Shown: positions 44,555-54,517, counted from the stretch's first letter. The stretch: 64,000 nucleotides of DNA from Yersinia enterocolitica subsp. enterocolitica (GCF_901472495.1 NZ_LR590469.1:2356001-2420000), one strand, 5' to 3'. A program made the numbers and translations. Notes: generated from the sequence alone by a model not told the origin.

Positions 44555-45747
44555 AAATTATATTCAAACATAATGTCACATGTTCCATCCTTATTGTTAA
44601 TTTTAGTGATAGTTAGTCGATTGTTTTTTTGATCAATTTCATTTAACACTTGGTCTATCCCTTCTACATTTATAATATTTATATTAAAGTTAGCTTTATT
44701 TTTACCATTGATGAAGATGATACTTTTTATCGTGATATCAAATTTGTTAAAGTTCTCAACTAATCTATGCAGTAAAAAAATCAAATCCGGCTTAATTATA
44801 TTTCCATCTGAATGATAAAAATCTTTATTGACATTAATACTATCTTCATCTGCATATTGTTGCACTAATGGATATTTAATATGGAAACCTTGTAAAGTTA
44901 CATCTAGCAAATGAATATCTCTCAATATATCATTTTTGTAACACCAGGAATTCAAACACATCACGATAGATAATAAAAAAAACAAGTAAACAGCTCTAAA
45001 AAAAGAAGCACTACTAATAGTCTTTTTCCTATGGCGATAATATCGACCTGTCAGCAAGTTAACATGATTATTTTCAATATTATTTGCCATAATGCGTAAT
45101 ACATCGCAATAGTCCGTAGCATGAAGGCCCGAAGTTTGGTTATAAACACGACTAAATCTATTTTCAGGACAAAAGATTAGAGTTGATAAACATAATTTTT
45201 TAAATATATCATCATTAACTGAGAAACCCGACACTTCACTATTCCTTATTAACCATTCATCATCCAGCTTCACTGGAAAGCATTTTCCATCATTAAATGG
45301 TAGTGCTAATACATCCGGAATCATGACGGTGGGAGAGACACCTACATTTGTTAACCACCCCAACCAACGGCTCATTAACTCATGCTCAACGGCAACTACA
45401 TAACAAAAATTGCTATCTGACTTCAATATCACAGTGTGGAAATTCTCGATATTACTAACAATTGTTTTTTCAATAGAGAACGCAAGTGATTGTTCACTTT
45501 TTAAAATCTCCTTGTCAATTATATCTATTTTCCTAAAAATAACATAACTCGATGAAACTAATATTTTCACATTATAATTCAAAAGAAACGGGATATTATC
45601 TAATTTTGTATGATCACATAACTGCCCTGATTTTCTATGGCCCCCATCTACCACTTCGGTATACCAGTAAATAGGGTCAGTTGCATGACTACCCAATCTA
45701 ATAATCAGAGTTTTAGAGGATAAACCTGCATTTCGTACGTTATTCAT
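44551..45747 (-). CDS. gspL: Type II secretion protein GspL
   Basis: 398 residues. The cytoplasmic N-terminal part (about 1-245) has the actin-like fold of GspL, which recruits the ATPase GspE. One membrane helix at about 253-270 (FFRAVYLFFLLSIVMCLNSW) and a periplasmic ferredoxin-like part follow. It starts on the last base of the gspK stop (TAATG) and overlaps gspM. Confidence 0.83.
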   Translation of the reverse strand: MNNVRNAGLSSKTLIIRLGSHATDPIYWYTEVVDGGHRKSGQLCDHTKLDNIPFLLNYNVKILVSSSYVIFRKIDIIDKEILKSEQSLAFSIEKTIVSNIENFHTVILKSDSNFCYVVAVEHELMSRWLGWLTNVGVSPTVMIPDVLALPFNDGKCFPVKLDDEWLIRNSEVSGFSVNDDIFKKLCLSTLIFCPENRFSRVYNQTSGLHATDYCDVLRIMANNIENNHVNLLTGRYYRHRKKTISSASFFRAVYLFFLLSIVMCLNSWCYKNDILRDIHLLDVTLQGFHIKYPLVQQYADEDSINVNKDFYHSDGNIIKPDLIFLLHRLVENFNKFDITIKSIIFINGKNKANFNINIINVEGIDQVLNEIDQKNNRLTITKINNKDGTCDIMFEYNL

Positions 45748-46688
45748 TATAAGATAAACCTTCGGTGTAATACGGTAATAGTGTCCCCCTTTACATGAAA
45801 AAGACTCATCAACTGAGAATCACCATTATCAACTTTGAAGTTGGATGAAAAATAATATTCATTATTAGAAAATTTCAACATTTCAACATTTTTCAATTCA
45901 TTTATTCTATCTATGTCAACCGATGAATTATTTGCAAGGGATTCAAAGAAAGATTCAACTGTTAACCATCCTTGAGCAGGTTTAGATAAAATTACCTTAT
46001 ACACATCACTTCCTGTAATTTCGTTCATAAAAATAGCTTGTAGCAGATAACTGCTTTTAGCATTCAACATATTCACATTGATAAGCAATTTATTATCATT
46101 TCTAGAGCAAACTAGTGGGGCGATATACAAGAAACTCTCACTACTAATATTAAGTATTTTATCAATTGAGTTACCCCTCTGGAAAGCTTGTCCTATAGTT
46201 AAAAAATCTCTATCAATACGGTCTAAATCAGACGCATTTGCGGGATACTGGGCAAACATTGTCATTAATTTATTGATAACAGATGAAACGGTGTTATTTA
46301 ATTGTAAGATGTTATCTAATACTAGCCACGGATAATATTTATTATTCATATTACCAAAAGAATCATAAAGAGTATTTACATTGAAGCAACTTGTTCTATC
46401 AATTAAGCTATAATATACATCTCTATTATTTATGCTGATAGCTGAGTTGGAGGTTAATAGCTTAGAATAGGTACCACCAAAATCCTCACCATTTAAAATT
46501 TCTTTGGCTATATTATTTATAAAAATACCCTCAGAACCTAACAGTAACTGTTTATCATCTTGTTTGGTTATGCTGTTTCCAACAAAATAGATAATATTTG
46601 ATAGATACAAATAGGTGGCAGATATCATTGTACTCATCAGCAAAATGCTAGACAGAACAAGTAATAGGGCAATGCCTCTCTGTTTCAC
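45747..46688 (-). CDS. gspK: Minor pseudopilin GspK
   Basis: 313 residues. Prepilin site MKQRG|IALLLVLSSILLMS without glutamate at +5, as is normal for GspK, the tip pseudopilin. The large C-terminal domain fits GspK size (E. coli about 327). It follows gspJ after 14 bp and is joined to gspL by TAATG. Confidence 0.88.
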   Translation of the reverse strand: MKQRGIALLLVLSSILLMSTMISATYLYLSNIIYFVGNSITKQDDKQLLLGSEGIFINNIAKEILNGEDFGGTYSKLLTSNSAISINNRDVYYSLIDRTSCFNVNTLYDSFGNMNNKYYPWLVLDNILQLNNTVSSVINKLMTMFAQYPANASDLDRIDRDFLTIGQAFQRGNSIDKILNISSESFLYIAPLVCSRNDNKLLINVNMLNAKSSYLLQAIFMNEITGSDVYKVILSKPAQGWLTVESFFESLANNSSVDIDRINELKNVEMLKFSNNEYYFSSNFKVDNGDSQLMSLFHVKGDTITVLHRRFIL

Positions 46689-46702
46689 TTTTTCACCATT
46701 CG

Positions 46703-47296
46703 CTAAATAACATGGTTTAATAAGATGACTTTCTTCCTGATAGTCCCAATATTTTCCATCTCAATAATTAATTCAACTGCCTCTGGTAAATAATTCGTAT
46801 CGTTCCACTTATTTAACCATCTATTTTTATGATAGATATGAATACGGAATGCTGTAACGCTATCTAGAATTTTCAATACTTTAGATTGTTTAACATTTAA
46901 ACTATATATTAACTTTTCCAAATGACCATTTCGTAAACGATACCCAAACATTTGTGATTGTGAATAATATTTCAAGTCCGTGTTAATACCTATGTCACAT
47001 AAAAATATAATACCAAAATCGTCACTATCCAGAAATAATGGCCCACTTCTAATACCATTGTTAATTATTTCTTTATCATTAAGTTGAGAGTATATAACCG
47101 TATGTGAGATCTCCTGTTCCAACATGTTAACAACTCTTTGTAACCTATTAACTTGCATTGCTTTTATATTAACAGCACGACTTCCGTTGCTGGTAACGGT
47201 AATGCCCTGGTAAACAGTCAAACTTATCAAAGTGAATATAATTGTGGCCAGTAAAATCTCTAATAGCGTTAAACCTTGGATGTTTTTTTTATTCAT
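46703..47296 (-). CDS. gspJ: Minor pseudopilin GspJ
   Basis: 197 residues from the ATG at 47296, whose first codons overlap the gspI stop; the longer frame from 47374 would bury the leader. Prepilin site NIQG|LTLLEILLATIIF with glutamate at +5. The body has the GspJ stretch SQMFGYRLRNGHLEKLIYSL. It forms the pseudopilus tip with GspI and GspK. Confidence 0.88.
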   Translation of the reverse strand: MNKKNIQGLTLLEILLATIIFTLISLTVYQGITVTSNGSRAVNIKAMQVNRLQRVVNMLEQEISHTVIYSQLNDKEIINNGIRSGPLFLDSDDFGIIFLCDIGINTDLKYYSQSQMFGYRLRNGHLEKLIYSLNVKQSKVLKILDSVTAFRIHIYHKNRWLNKWNDTNYLPEAVELIIEMENIGTIRKKVILLNHVI

Positions 47297-47651
47297 TAAT
47301 AATACGGTATCCTTCCAGAATGAAATCAGGAACCTTACTATTTTCTTGGCTGCGAACTTCAATAGCAATAACACTAATAGTGTTCATTTTTATTTCCTTT
47401 GACTGCCAATACCATAACTTGTTGATGATAAAATCACTTCCCTTTTGCCAACTCTCACTTTGATAATTTTTTGTTAATTTAATATCCACTAAAATGTTCT
47501 CAGCCACCCAAGAAGCCACTATTTTATTTTCTAGTTTTTTTACCTGTATCAATTGTTCACTAATAACAAGCATAAGACTAATACCCACTACGGAAAAAAT
47601 AGCCATCGAGAGTAGAGATTCTAATAATGTAAAACCATTATAACTCGGCAA
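47289..47651 (-). CDS. gspI: Minor pseudopilin GspI
   Basis: 120 residues with prepilin site YNG|FTLLESLLSMAIFSVVG and the GspI feature ASWVAENILVDIKL after the helix. It nucleates the pseudopilus tip. It lies only 37 bp after gspG, the place where gspH normally stands, so gspH is absent. Confidence 0.9.
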   Translation of the reverse strand: MPSYNGFTLLESLLSMAIFSVVGISLMLVISEQLIQVKKLENKIVASWVAENILVDIKLTKNYQSESWQKGSDFIINKLWYWQSKEIKMNTISVIAIEVRSQENSKVPDFILEGYRIINE

Positions 47652-47688
47652 ATAATCACCTATTGGCTTTCTATGGTTGTCAGCTTTA

Positions 47689-48138
47689 TCAGTTTTTATC
47701 TTTTTTAGTTTCAGAAAATGATGTAGACCAATTACCTATATCATCATCAGTCCCTATTTCTCTATCTGGTCCTGATGAAAATATATCAATTTCCTCATGC
47801 CGACCGGGATTATTTATCAAATAGGGATTACCCCATGGATCACTAGGCAAACGCCTAATATAGCCATTTTTAGGATAAATATTAGGTATCGGTAATTCTA
47901 TTGGTTTGATAACCAATGAATTAATACCTTGAGACTCCGTTGGATAATAACCATTATCTAACTTGTACATATCCAGAGCATTTTCTATGGCGGCAATATC
48001 ACTTAACGCCTTTAGTTGATCAGCTCTATTTTTATTACTCATTACACTCGGTATAGTCAAACTAGCAAGCAACCCTAATATTATAATAATCACCATCATT
48101 TCTAATAATGTAAACCCTTTACATTTAATATCCCTCAT
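47689..48138 (-). CDS. gspG: Major pseudopilin GspG
   Basis: 149 residues, the usual size. Prepilin site KCKG|FTLLEMMVIIIILGLLA, the YKLDNGYYPTESQGINSL block, LPSDPWGNPYLI and the calcium-site region EIGTDDDIGNW are all diagnostic of GspG. It builds the piston-like pseudopilus. It follows gspF after 19 bp. Confidence 0.96.
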   Translation of the reverse strand: MRDIKCKGFTLLEMMVIIIILGLLASLTIPSVMSNKNRADQLKALSDIAAIENALDMYKLDNGYYPTESQGINSLVIKPIELPIPNIYPKNGYIRRLPSDPWGNPYLINNPGRHEEIDIFSSGPDREIGTDDDIGNWSTSFSETKKDKN

Positions 48139-48157
48139 ATATATCCTTAAGTTAAAC

Positions 48158-49366
48158 TCAAAAAATCAAATTATTCATTTCAAGTATCGGTTGAAAGATT
48201 GCCAATATAATGAAAAATATAAACGAAGCCATAGATATCATTATTACCGGCTCCAGTAATATCACAAATACATTTATCTCTTCAATTATCTCTTGCTCTT
48301 GTATATCTGTTATCCTCTTTAAAACATCATCTAATTTCCCACTACGTTCACCTGAAGCGATCATATGTATAGTCATAGGAGAGAACATACCACTATTTGA
48401 TAAAGATGATGTTAGGCTACCGCCCTCACTAACTAATGTAACTGCATCATCTAATCTCTGTTTAATATATAAATTAGTAACTACACCAGTGCTAATATCC
48501 ATCGTTCTGATCAAGTTAACTCCATTGGAACTTAGAATTTCCATCATTCTCATATATCGAGAAACATTTAGCTTGAATATTAAACGACCAAATATGGGTA
48601 ATTTCAAATAACAAGATTCAATAAATATATTTATTTTTCTTATTTTGGATATTCCATAGATACTAAATGAAAATATAACTAGAATTATAATAATAGATAC
48701 AATATTGTCCTCAATCCAATGACTGGTAACCATAAGCACTCTGGTCGATAACGGTAACACTTTATCATAGGAAACAAATTGCTCAATTATATTAGGGATT
48801 ATCAACGTTAACAGTATGGCAATAATCCCTATAGATACCGAAACTAAAATCGCTGGATATATTAACGTTTGAATTATTTTACTTTTTACCTTTCGCGCTT
48901 GCTCAATATGATCAGCAAGATTAGATAATACGAGACCTAAATGACCCGACAGTTCCCCTGCTGCAATCATAGATCGGTAAAGAGAATTAAAAATGGCCGG
49001 AAACTGTGAGAGAGAATCGGAAAGGGAATGTCCCTCAAGGACTCTTTTCCTTATCTTATGAATCACACTATCTACTTTACTCTTCGTACTCTGATTTTCA
49101 ATTAGTGCCAAAGCTTCGTCTAATGGGATGGCCGCATTGACTAAAATAGACATTTGCCTGGTAATTAAAATAAGATCTCTACTATTTATAGTATTTAAAA
49201 ATGTCATCCATTGTGTAAATCGACTGATGCGTTTTATTTTTATATTTAATAAACACAGTTTCCTTTGATAAATAACTTGCCTTGCGGCTAATATATTATC
49301 AGCCTCAACACTCCCTTTTATTTTAATTCCTTTATTATTTTTAGCTGTATATTCATATACAGGCAT
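48158..49366 (-). CDS. gspF: Type II secretion inner-membrane platform protein GspF
   Basis: 402 residues with two repeated GspF domains (about 60-190 and 265-390) and three membrane helices, including ILVSVSIGIIAILLTLIIP and the C-terminal LLEPVIMISMASFIFFIILA. The N terminus MPVYEYTAKNNKG is typical. It overlaps gspE by 14 bp. Confidence 0.95.
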   Translation of the reverse strand: MPVYEYTAKNNKGIKIKGSVEADNILAARQVIYQRKLCLLNIKIKRISRFTQWMTFLNTINSRDLILITRQMSILVNAAIPLDEALALIENQSTKSKVDSVIHKIRKRVLEGHSLSDSLSQFPAIFNSLYRSMIAAGELSGHLGLVLSNLADHIEQARKVKSKIIQTLIYPAILVSVSIGIIAILLTLIIPNIIEQFVSYDKVLPLSTRVLMVTSHWIEDNIVSIIIILVIFSFSIYGISKIRKINIFIESCYLKLPIFGRLIFKLNVSRYMRMMEILSSNGVNLIRTMDISTGVVTNLYIKQRLDDAVTLVSEGGSLTSSLSNSGMFSPMTIHMIASGERSGKLDDVLKRITDIQEQEIIEEINVFVILLEPVIMISMASFIFFIILAIFQPILEMNNLIF

Positions 49367-50858
49367 ATTTTTCCTCTAAATTTATCCTCATCACTTCTTC
49401 TATTGTTGTAAAACCTGCGATAACTTTATCAATTCCATCTTGTTCTATACTACGAGTATATTGTTTAGCTAACTGACTTAAATCAAGTTCGCTTTTTCCT
49501 TTATAAATAGCTTCACGCAAATTGTTATCAATAATCAGCAGTTCATGTAAGGCTATTCTTCCTCTATAGCCTACTGTATTGCACTTATCACAACCTATTG
49601 CGCTAAATCCGTATCTATCTTCAGGTATTTTCTCAGGGCTAATTAACTCTTGCAATATTTCATGTGGAGAATCATATTGTTTTCGGCATTCAGTGCATAA
49701 CTTGCGAACCAGGCGTTGAGATAACACAGCCAATAATGAACTTGATAACATAAATGGTTCAATCCCCATATCTTTGAGTCTGGTGACGGCTCCGATAGCA
49801 CTGTTGGCGTGTAATGTTGATAATACCAAATGCCCAGTTAATGAGGCTTGCACTGCTATTTGTGCTGTTTCTACATCTCGTATTTCACCAATAAGAATAA
49901 CATCAGGATCTTGACGCAAGATTGCTCTTAGACTACGTGAGAAAGTCATATCTATTTTCGGGTTAACCTGCGTCTGCGAAATACCATCGATGTCAAACTC
50001 AATAGGATCCTCTACTGTCATGATATTCCGTTCACTAGCATTTATTCCCATTAAAGCAGCATAAAGTGTGGTACTTTTCCCCACGCCAGTTGGGCCAACA
50101 ATCAATATTATGCCATGAGGTTTGAGAACCAATGTCTTCATGAGATGGCAGTTTTTTTGCGACATCCCCAAAGACTCTAAATCTAATTTGAGGCTATGTT
50201 TGTCTAGCAACCGCATGACAACACGTTCACCATGATTTACTGGTAATATCGAGACTCGAACATCTAAAGCTTTACCAGCTAAACTCAGTGCGATACGCCC
50301 ATCCTGTGGGATCCGTTTTTCAGCGATATCTAACTTTGCCATGATTTTAACCCGTGACACTAATAATAACGCAACTCGTCGCGGTAGCTCTAATATGTTT
50401 TTTAATACGCCATCAATACGAAACCTTATCGTAATTTTTTCACCGAAAGACTCTATATGGATATCTGATGCTAACTCTTTAATTGCCTCTGCCAAAATTG
50501 TATTTATTAGCTTTATTACTGGTGCTTCATTATTGCTATCGAGTAAATCTTCACTCACAGGGAGTTCACCATTAAATGAGTAAATGGCTATCTCATCACT
50601 GATAGAGTTCATTATTTTATGCGATTGTATTGAGCTATTCTGATATACTGTCGCAAGGCTATTATCAAATTCATCGTCAGTAACGAAATTAAGTGAAATA
50701 GGTTTATTCCCAACTCTGTTACCTTCCAGTATTGCGTCGAGGGAAGCAGAATTACGACAGATCAGTTGATATCCTTTGTCGGCAGGAGATAAGATAACGC
50801 CATTATCCTTTGCCCAGCTAAAAGTGAGTGGCAATGATTCTGCTTTATCTTGGTTCAT
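49353..50858 (-). CDS. gspE: Type II secretion ATPase GspE
   Basis: 501 residues, the cytoplasmic motor. Walker A is GPTGVGKST, the Asp box is TVEDPIEFDIDG, Walker B is VILIGEIRD and the His box is LVLSTLHANSA. The zinc-binding tetracysteine motif CTEC-CDKC near residues 390-430 is intact. It overlaps gspD (ATGA) and gspF. Confidence 0.97.
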   Translation of the reverse strand: MNQDKAESLPLTFSWAKDNGVILSPADKGYQLICRNSASLDAILEGNRVGNKPISLNFVTDDEFDNSLATVYQNSSIQSHKIMNSISDEIAIYSFNGELPVSEDLLDSNNEAPVIKLINTILAEAIKELASDIHIESFGEKITIRFRIDGVLKNILELPRRVALLLVSRVKIMAKLDIAEKRIPQDGRIALSLAGKALDVRVSILPVNHGERVVMRLLDKHSLKLDLESLGMSQKNCHLMKTLVLKPHGIILIVGPTGVGKSTTLYAALMGINASERNIMTVEDPIEFDIDGISQTQVNPKIDMTFSRSLRAILRQDPDVILIGEIRDVETAQIAVQASLTGHLVLSTLHANSAIGAVTRLKDMGIEPFMLSSSLLAVLSQRLVRKLCTECRKQYDSPHEILQELISPEKIPEDRYGFSAIGCDKCNTVGYRGRIALHELLIIDNNLREAIYKGKSELDLSQLAKQYTRSIEQDGIDKVIAGFTTIEEVMRINLEEKYACI

Positions 50859-52801
50859 ATTTTTATCTCAACCATCTCATAAAACTTTATTATGTCACTC
50901 TTAAGTGTATTAAAAGCATCATAGTTAATTCTATCAGATACAATATCAATTGGTCTTTCCATACCGGAATTAATAGAATGTAAGTTATTATATTCAGCAT
51001 ATTTATCTACTGTAACTTGACTGTAATCACTTGTTTCCCTGAGTATTGTTGGCCTAATAAAGAGAATTAAGTTACTTTTTTCAATCTTTTCTTTGCTCTG
51101 TCTAAACAAACCGCCGATAAAGGGGATATCACCCAACAAAGGAACTTTATTGATTATTTTATTGATTTTTTTATCCAGTAATCCCCCCACTACCACGGTC
51201 TCTCCACTTTTAACTAATACAGCATTATTAACAACCCTCTTGTTAAAGACCGAACCAAGATTATTTGCATTAACATCAGAACTATCAGCAACACTTGATA
51301 CCTCTTGCCGTATTTCTAATAGAACTGAATCACCTTTATTTATCTGTGGTTTGACCTTCAACATGACCCCCACCGATTGCCGCGAAATCGAGTTATAGAC
51401 TTTGTCTGTGGCTGTAGTTTGCGTTGAGGTAAGGACTGGAACCTCTTGACCTACATTAAACTCTGCCTCCATATTGTCCAGAGTGACAATACTCGGAGTA
51501 GCAAGAATATTATTATTTGAATTAGTTGCCAGGGCAGTGAAAAGACCGTCCCAGTTTCCTTTATAAAAGCCGGCCGTCAACCCTGCAATCATCATTGGTA
51601 TAGGGTTTCCACTGTTATTATTTGTTTGTATGCTGTTTGGTTTTTGAAGGAAATTGGCTCCACCATAAAGTTTATTAGCCCATTGAATGCCAAGATTTAG
51701 ACCTTCTCCATTTTGAGTCTCAACTATAATGGCTTCTACCAGAACCTGGGCCCGTCTAACATCCAATCTTTCAATAACTTGGTCCAATTCTTTCATTACT
51801 TTTGGATCAGCAGTAATCACTAAGGCATTGGTTTGATCATAAGCCTTAATTGAAACATTCTTGATGTGACTCTTTCCCGAATTTTTTTTAGTCTTATCAC
51901 TCTGGCTCCCCTGACTGACACCGTTCAACACATCCAATAACTTTGATGCCTGCGCATATTTCATATAAACAACTTTAGTACTGCCATAACTGTCTTGTTG
52001 ATGATCCAGCCTCTTTATCATTTGAAGAGTTTTTTTCCTGATATGGCGATCACCGCTGATTATCACAGAATTCGTTCGGTCATCCGCAACCACTGTTGCG
52101 GCATTGAATGACTCTTGTTTGGCTGTAATATTTACTGGATTAATAACTTGATTAACTAATTTAATAATATCAGCGGCGACAGCATGATTCAGTTGGTAGA
52201 GTTCTACTTCTGTCTCTCCCGGTTGATCTAATGTACTAATAATAGCGTATAAACGGTTTACTACTGCTGCACGCCCTGTAATTAATATTACATTTGAAGG
52301 GTCATAATTAACAATACTGCCCGATTCCGAATTATCATTTAACTGGCGTAGTAACGGAGCTAAATTTTTAGCTAGTAGATGTTTAAGTTTAAATACGCGG
52401 TTAATTAGCTCATCACCCTGGGGGGGGGCCGCATTATTTTGCAGAGGAACAACGGAACCTTTTGCACGTTTTGCGGGAATAACTTTTAAGATATTATTTG
52501 GCATTTCGACCACTGTATAACCATAAACATCCAATACATTTAAAAAAAACTGATAGTATTTTTCCTCATCTAGTAGTTCATAGCTACGAACGCTGACTAA
52601 CCCTTGTACTTTTGGGTCTATAATTATAGTTTTATTTATGTTTTTACTTACAGTATTAATAAATTCTTTTATATCAGCATCTCTAAAAGATGCAGAGAAG
52701 TTCTCCGCATATCCTACTATAGGAAAAATAGCAGCTAAAATAACAAATTTAAATAAAAACCAAATTGAAATACAAATTATATTTATATTATTTTGGTACA
52801 T
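50855..52801 (-). CDS. gspD: Type II secretion outer-membrane secretin GspD
   Basis: 648 residues: a signal peptide ending near residue 32, N0-N3 periplasmic domains (RDADIKEFINTVSKN; repeated secretin blocks such as VRRAQVLVEAIIVET), and the C-terminal secretin channel with the signature VPLLGDIPFIGGLFR. It forms the exit pore. No pilotin gene (gspS) is visible in the cluster. It follows gspC after 36 bp. Confidence 0.96.
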   Translation of the reverse strand: MYQNNINIICISIWFLFKFVILAAIFPIVGYAENFSASFRDADIKEFINTVSKNINKTIIIDPKVQGLVSVRSYELLDEEKYYQFFLNVLDVYGYTVVEMPNNILKVIPAKRAKGSVVPLQNNAAPPQGDELINRVFKLKHLLAKNLAPLLRQLNDNSESGSIVNYDPSNVILITGRAAVVNRLYAIISTLDQPGETEVELYQLNHAVAADIIKLVNQVINPVNITAKQESFNAATVVADDRTNSVIISGDRHIRKKTLQMIKRLDHQQDSYGSTKVVYMKYAQASKLLDVLNGVSQGSQSDKTKKNSGKSHIKNVSIKAYDQTNALVITADPKVMKELDQVIERLDVRRAQVLVEAIIVETQNGEGLNLGIQWANKLYGGANFLQKPNSIQTNNNSGNPIPMMIAGLTAGFYKGNWDGLFTALATNSNNNILATPSIVTLDNMEAEFNVGQEVPVLTSTQTTATDKVYNSISRQSVGVMLKVKPQINKGDSVLLEIRQEVSSVADSSDVNANNLGSVFNKRVVNNAVLVKSGETVVVGGLLDKKINKIINKVPLLGDIPFIGGLFRQSKEKIEKSNLILFIRPTILRETSDYSQVTVDKYAEYNNLHSINSGMERPIDIVSDRINYDAFNTLKSDIIKFYEMVEIKI

Positions 52802-52837
52802 AAAAACCCCATTTCATTGGTAACGTAGAATACGTAA

Positions 52838-53359
52838 CTATAATATCTTCAGAGAGTAATATGATTTATTTTCATTAACTATTATTTTATCATTTAATAT
52901 TTTAATAATAGTAATCCCCGTATCACTCTCTATTTCGTTACCCACGAAGTATAAATTTTGCTTTCCACTATTTTCTATAATTGCTATGGATTTTTCTTCT
53001 TTCGTATGTTCTAACACACCGACTAGTTTTAAAGCCCCTACATAAATCGGATAGTTATATAAATCAGTGCCATCTCTGGTTTCATTTTTTGATTTATTAT
53101 CACTGTTTTTTTGTTTGAGAAAAAAGTATTTTTTAATTTCAGCTATCATTTCAACTTTTTTGTTAAAATCATTGGTTCCAGCACTCTCTCCTTCATATAA
53201 TACTGGAACAGTTCGTTTATCCTTACCCATTACTCGATTAAAACCAGCATAAATCTGATAAAAAATACATAATATAATGGTAATTTCCAATATATATCGC
53301 TTATTATCAATTAGTATTTTATAGGGTGTTATGACTATCTGATTAAAAAGTGATAACAC
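52838..53359 (-). CDS. gspC: Short type II secretion protein GspC lacking the PDZ domain
   Basis: 173 residues: one membrane helix (about 24-42), a linker, then a homology-region domain (IYVGALKLVGVLEHTKEEKSIAIIENSGKQ) that in the family binds GspD. GspC proteins usually run to about 270-300 residues with a C-terminal PDZ or coiled-coil domain; here the protein ends after the HR domain. PDZ-type domains help choose substrates, so this system may recognise cargo differently. First gsp gene in the transcript. Confidence 0.85.
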   Translation of the reverse strand: MLSLFNQIVITPYKILIDNKRYILEITIILCIFYQIYAGFNRVMGKDKRTVPVLYEGESAGTNDFNKKVEMIAEIKKYFFLKQKNSDNKSKNETRDGTDLYNYPIYVGALKLVGVLEHTKEEKSIAIIENSGKQNLYFVGNEIESDTGITIIKILNDKIIVNENKSYYSLKIL

Positions 53360-53418
53360 CCTTACCTCTCAAAAAATCGTAAATTCAACATAAAAACAGA
53401 ATAAATAACCCTCTATTA

Positions 53419-53835
53419 TTAATAGCCGGTAAATCTATCTGTCATCTGATTAGATACCATTGCACTAAGTATCCCTGAGTCTAATCTCAGCCCATATCTA
53501 TTAATGGTTTTAACAATACCATCTGGAATACCTGCATTTTTCAAATGCACTCTAAATTTATGTATCAATTGATGGTAATTATTATCAGAAATGCTTTTAT
53601 GGTTTTCATACCAAACAACTTTAATAATGTCTTGTTTCCTATTAACATCATTAAACAAACACATTACCAATCTCTTTTGTTTTTCATTAATATCAATAGT
53701 CAATTTTTTAGAGTGGAAGTGTATTTTGTTCATACAGCAATCCAGTGATATCTCTTTTTCATAATCAATCACTCCTTTGCCATTAATATCAATGAATTTA
53801 CTGCCAGAAACAACAGAGACTGTATCAACATACAT
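53419..53835 (-). CDS. Stand-alone winged-helix protein upstream of the gsp genes
   Basis: 138 residues with an OmpR/ToxR-type winged helix at about 49-118 (DINEKQKRLVMCLF, NYHQLIHKFRVHLKNAG, VKTINRYGLRLDSG). No receiver domain and no membrane helix. It lies 59 bp before gspC on the same strand, so it may lead the operon and regulate it. A soluble relative of the ToxR-like protein at the other end of the island. Confidence 0.75.
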   Translation of the reverse strand: MYVDTVSVVSGSKFIDINGKGVIDYEKEISLDCCMNKIHFHSKKLTIDINEKQKRLVMCLFNDVNRKQDIIKVVWYENHKSISDNNYHQLIHKFRVHLKNAGIPDGIVKTINRYGLRLDSGILSAMVSNQMTDRFTGY

Positions 53836-54099
53836 AAATAACCCCTACAAATATATTCACTCAGTTAATAAAAATAAATCACACTATAGATGTGATAAGA
53901 GAACTAGTGATTAGTATTGCGTTTACTTAATGAATAAAACCAATTAAATTATATTTTTTAATTATATTTAATATAGTAAATGTATTTTTAATGCAAAACC
54001 GCACCCCTAGCGTGGGTATAAAATCAGTAGCAATATCATAATATAATGAAACTAGTTAATACATTACTGATTATAATTAAATAGCTCAGAACAATGAAG

Positions 54100-54134
54100 T
54101 AGACATTTCCATTTGGAGTGTCTATTCTTTGTTT
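54100..54134 (+). terminator. Orphan terminator-like hairpin on the plus strand
   Basis: TAGACA (54100-54105) and TGTCTA (54119-54124), with an inner TCCA/TGGA, followed by TTCTTTGTTTT. No plus-strand gene precedes it. Confidence 0.5.
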
Positions 54135-54489
54135 TATTCATTTCGAAAACCGCAGGCAATCACTGAGTTAACATACAATAATAATTAAAAAACTCAAGGA
54201 ATAAATATTATTTAATAATATCAAATCAAGTTATTTACTATTAATACATAACAATAACATTACTGGCTCTCTTTACATCTATCTATAAAATTTATTTATT
54301 AATCATCCCGTTTATATAACGAAGCGGTGAGTCAATGCATTCTCATTACTCTATAGAGATTACTGCCTTATCGTGCACGTTTTACTTTCATCATATAACC
54401 ACAAAATTTAATTGTGACCAAGAGGGTTACATCAATAAAAAGCATTATAGGATTGATAAATTACTGCTAACACTGTGATTTATTTCCAT

Positions 54490-54517
54490 ATTCCCCTTGA
54501 TATATCTCAAGGGGAAT
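54490..54517 (-). terminator. Stem-loop after the carbonic anhydrase gene
   Basis: A perfect 11-bp stem, ATTCCCCTTGA with TCAAGGGGAAT, loop TATATC, 15 bases past the stop codon. No clear T-run follows. Confidence 0.6.

Noticed and set aside
41784..53835. Type IV pilus or competence system instead of type II secretion
   Set aside because: GspC, GspL, GspM and a secretin with GspD features are present, and there is no pilT, pilM or pilQ-type set.
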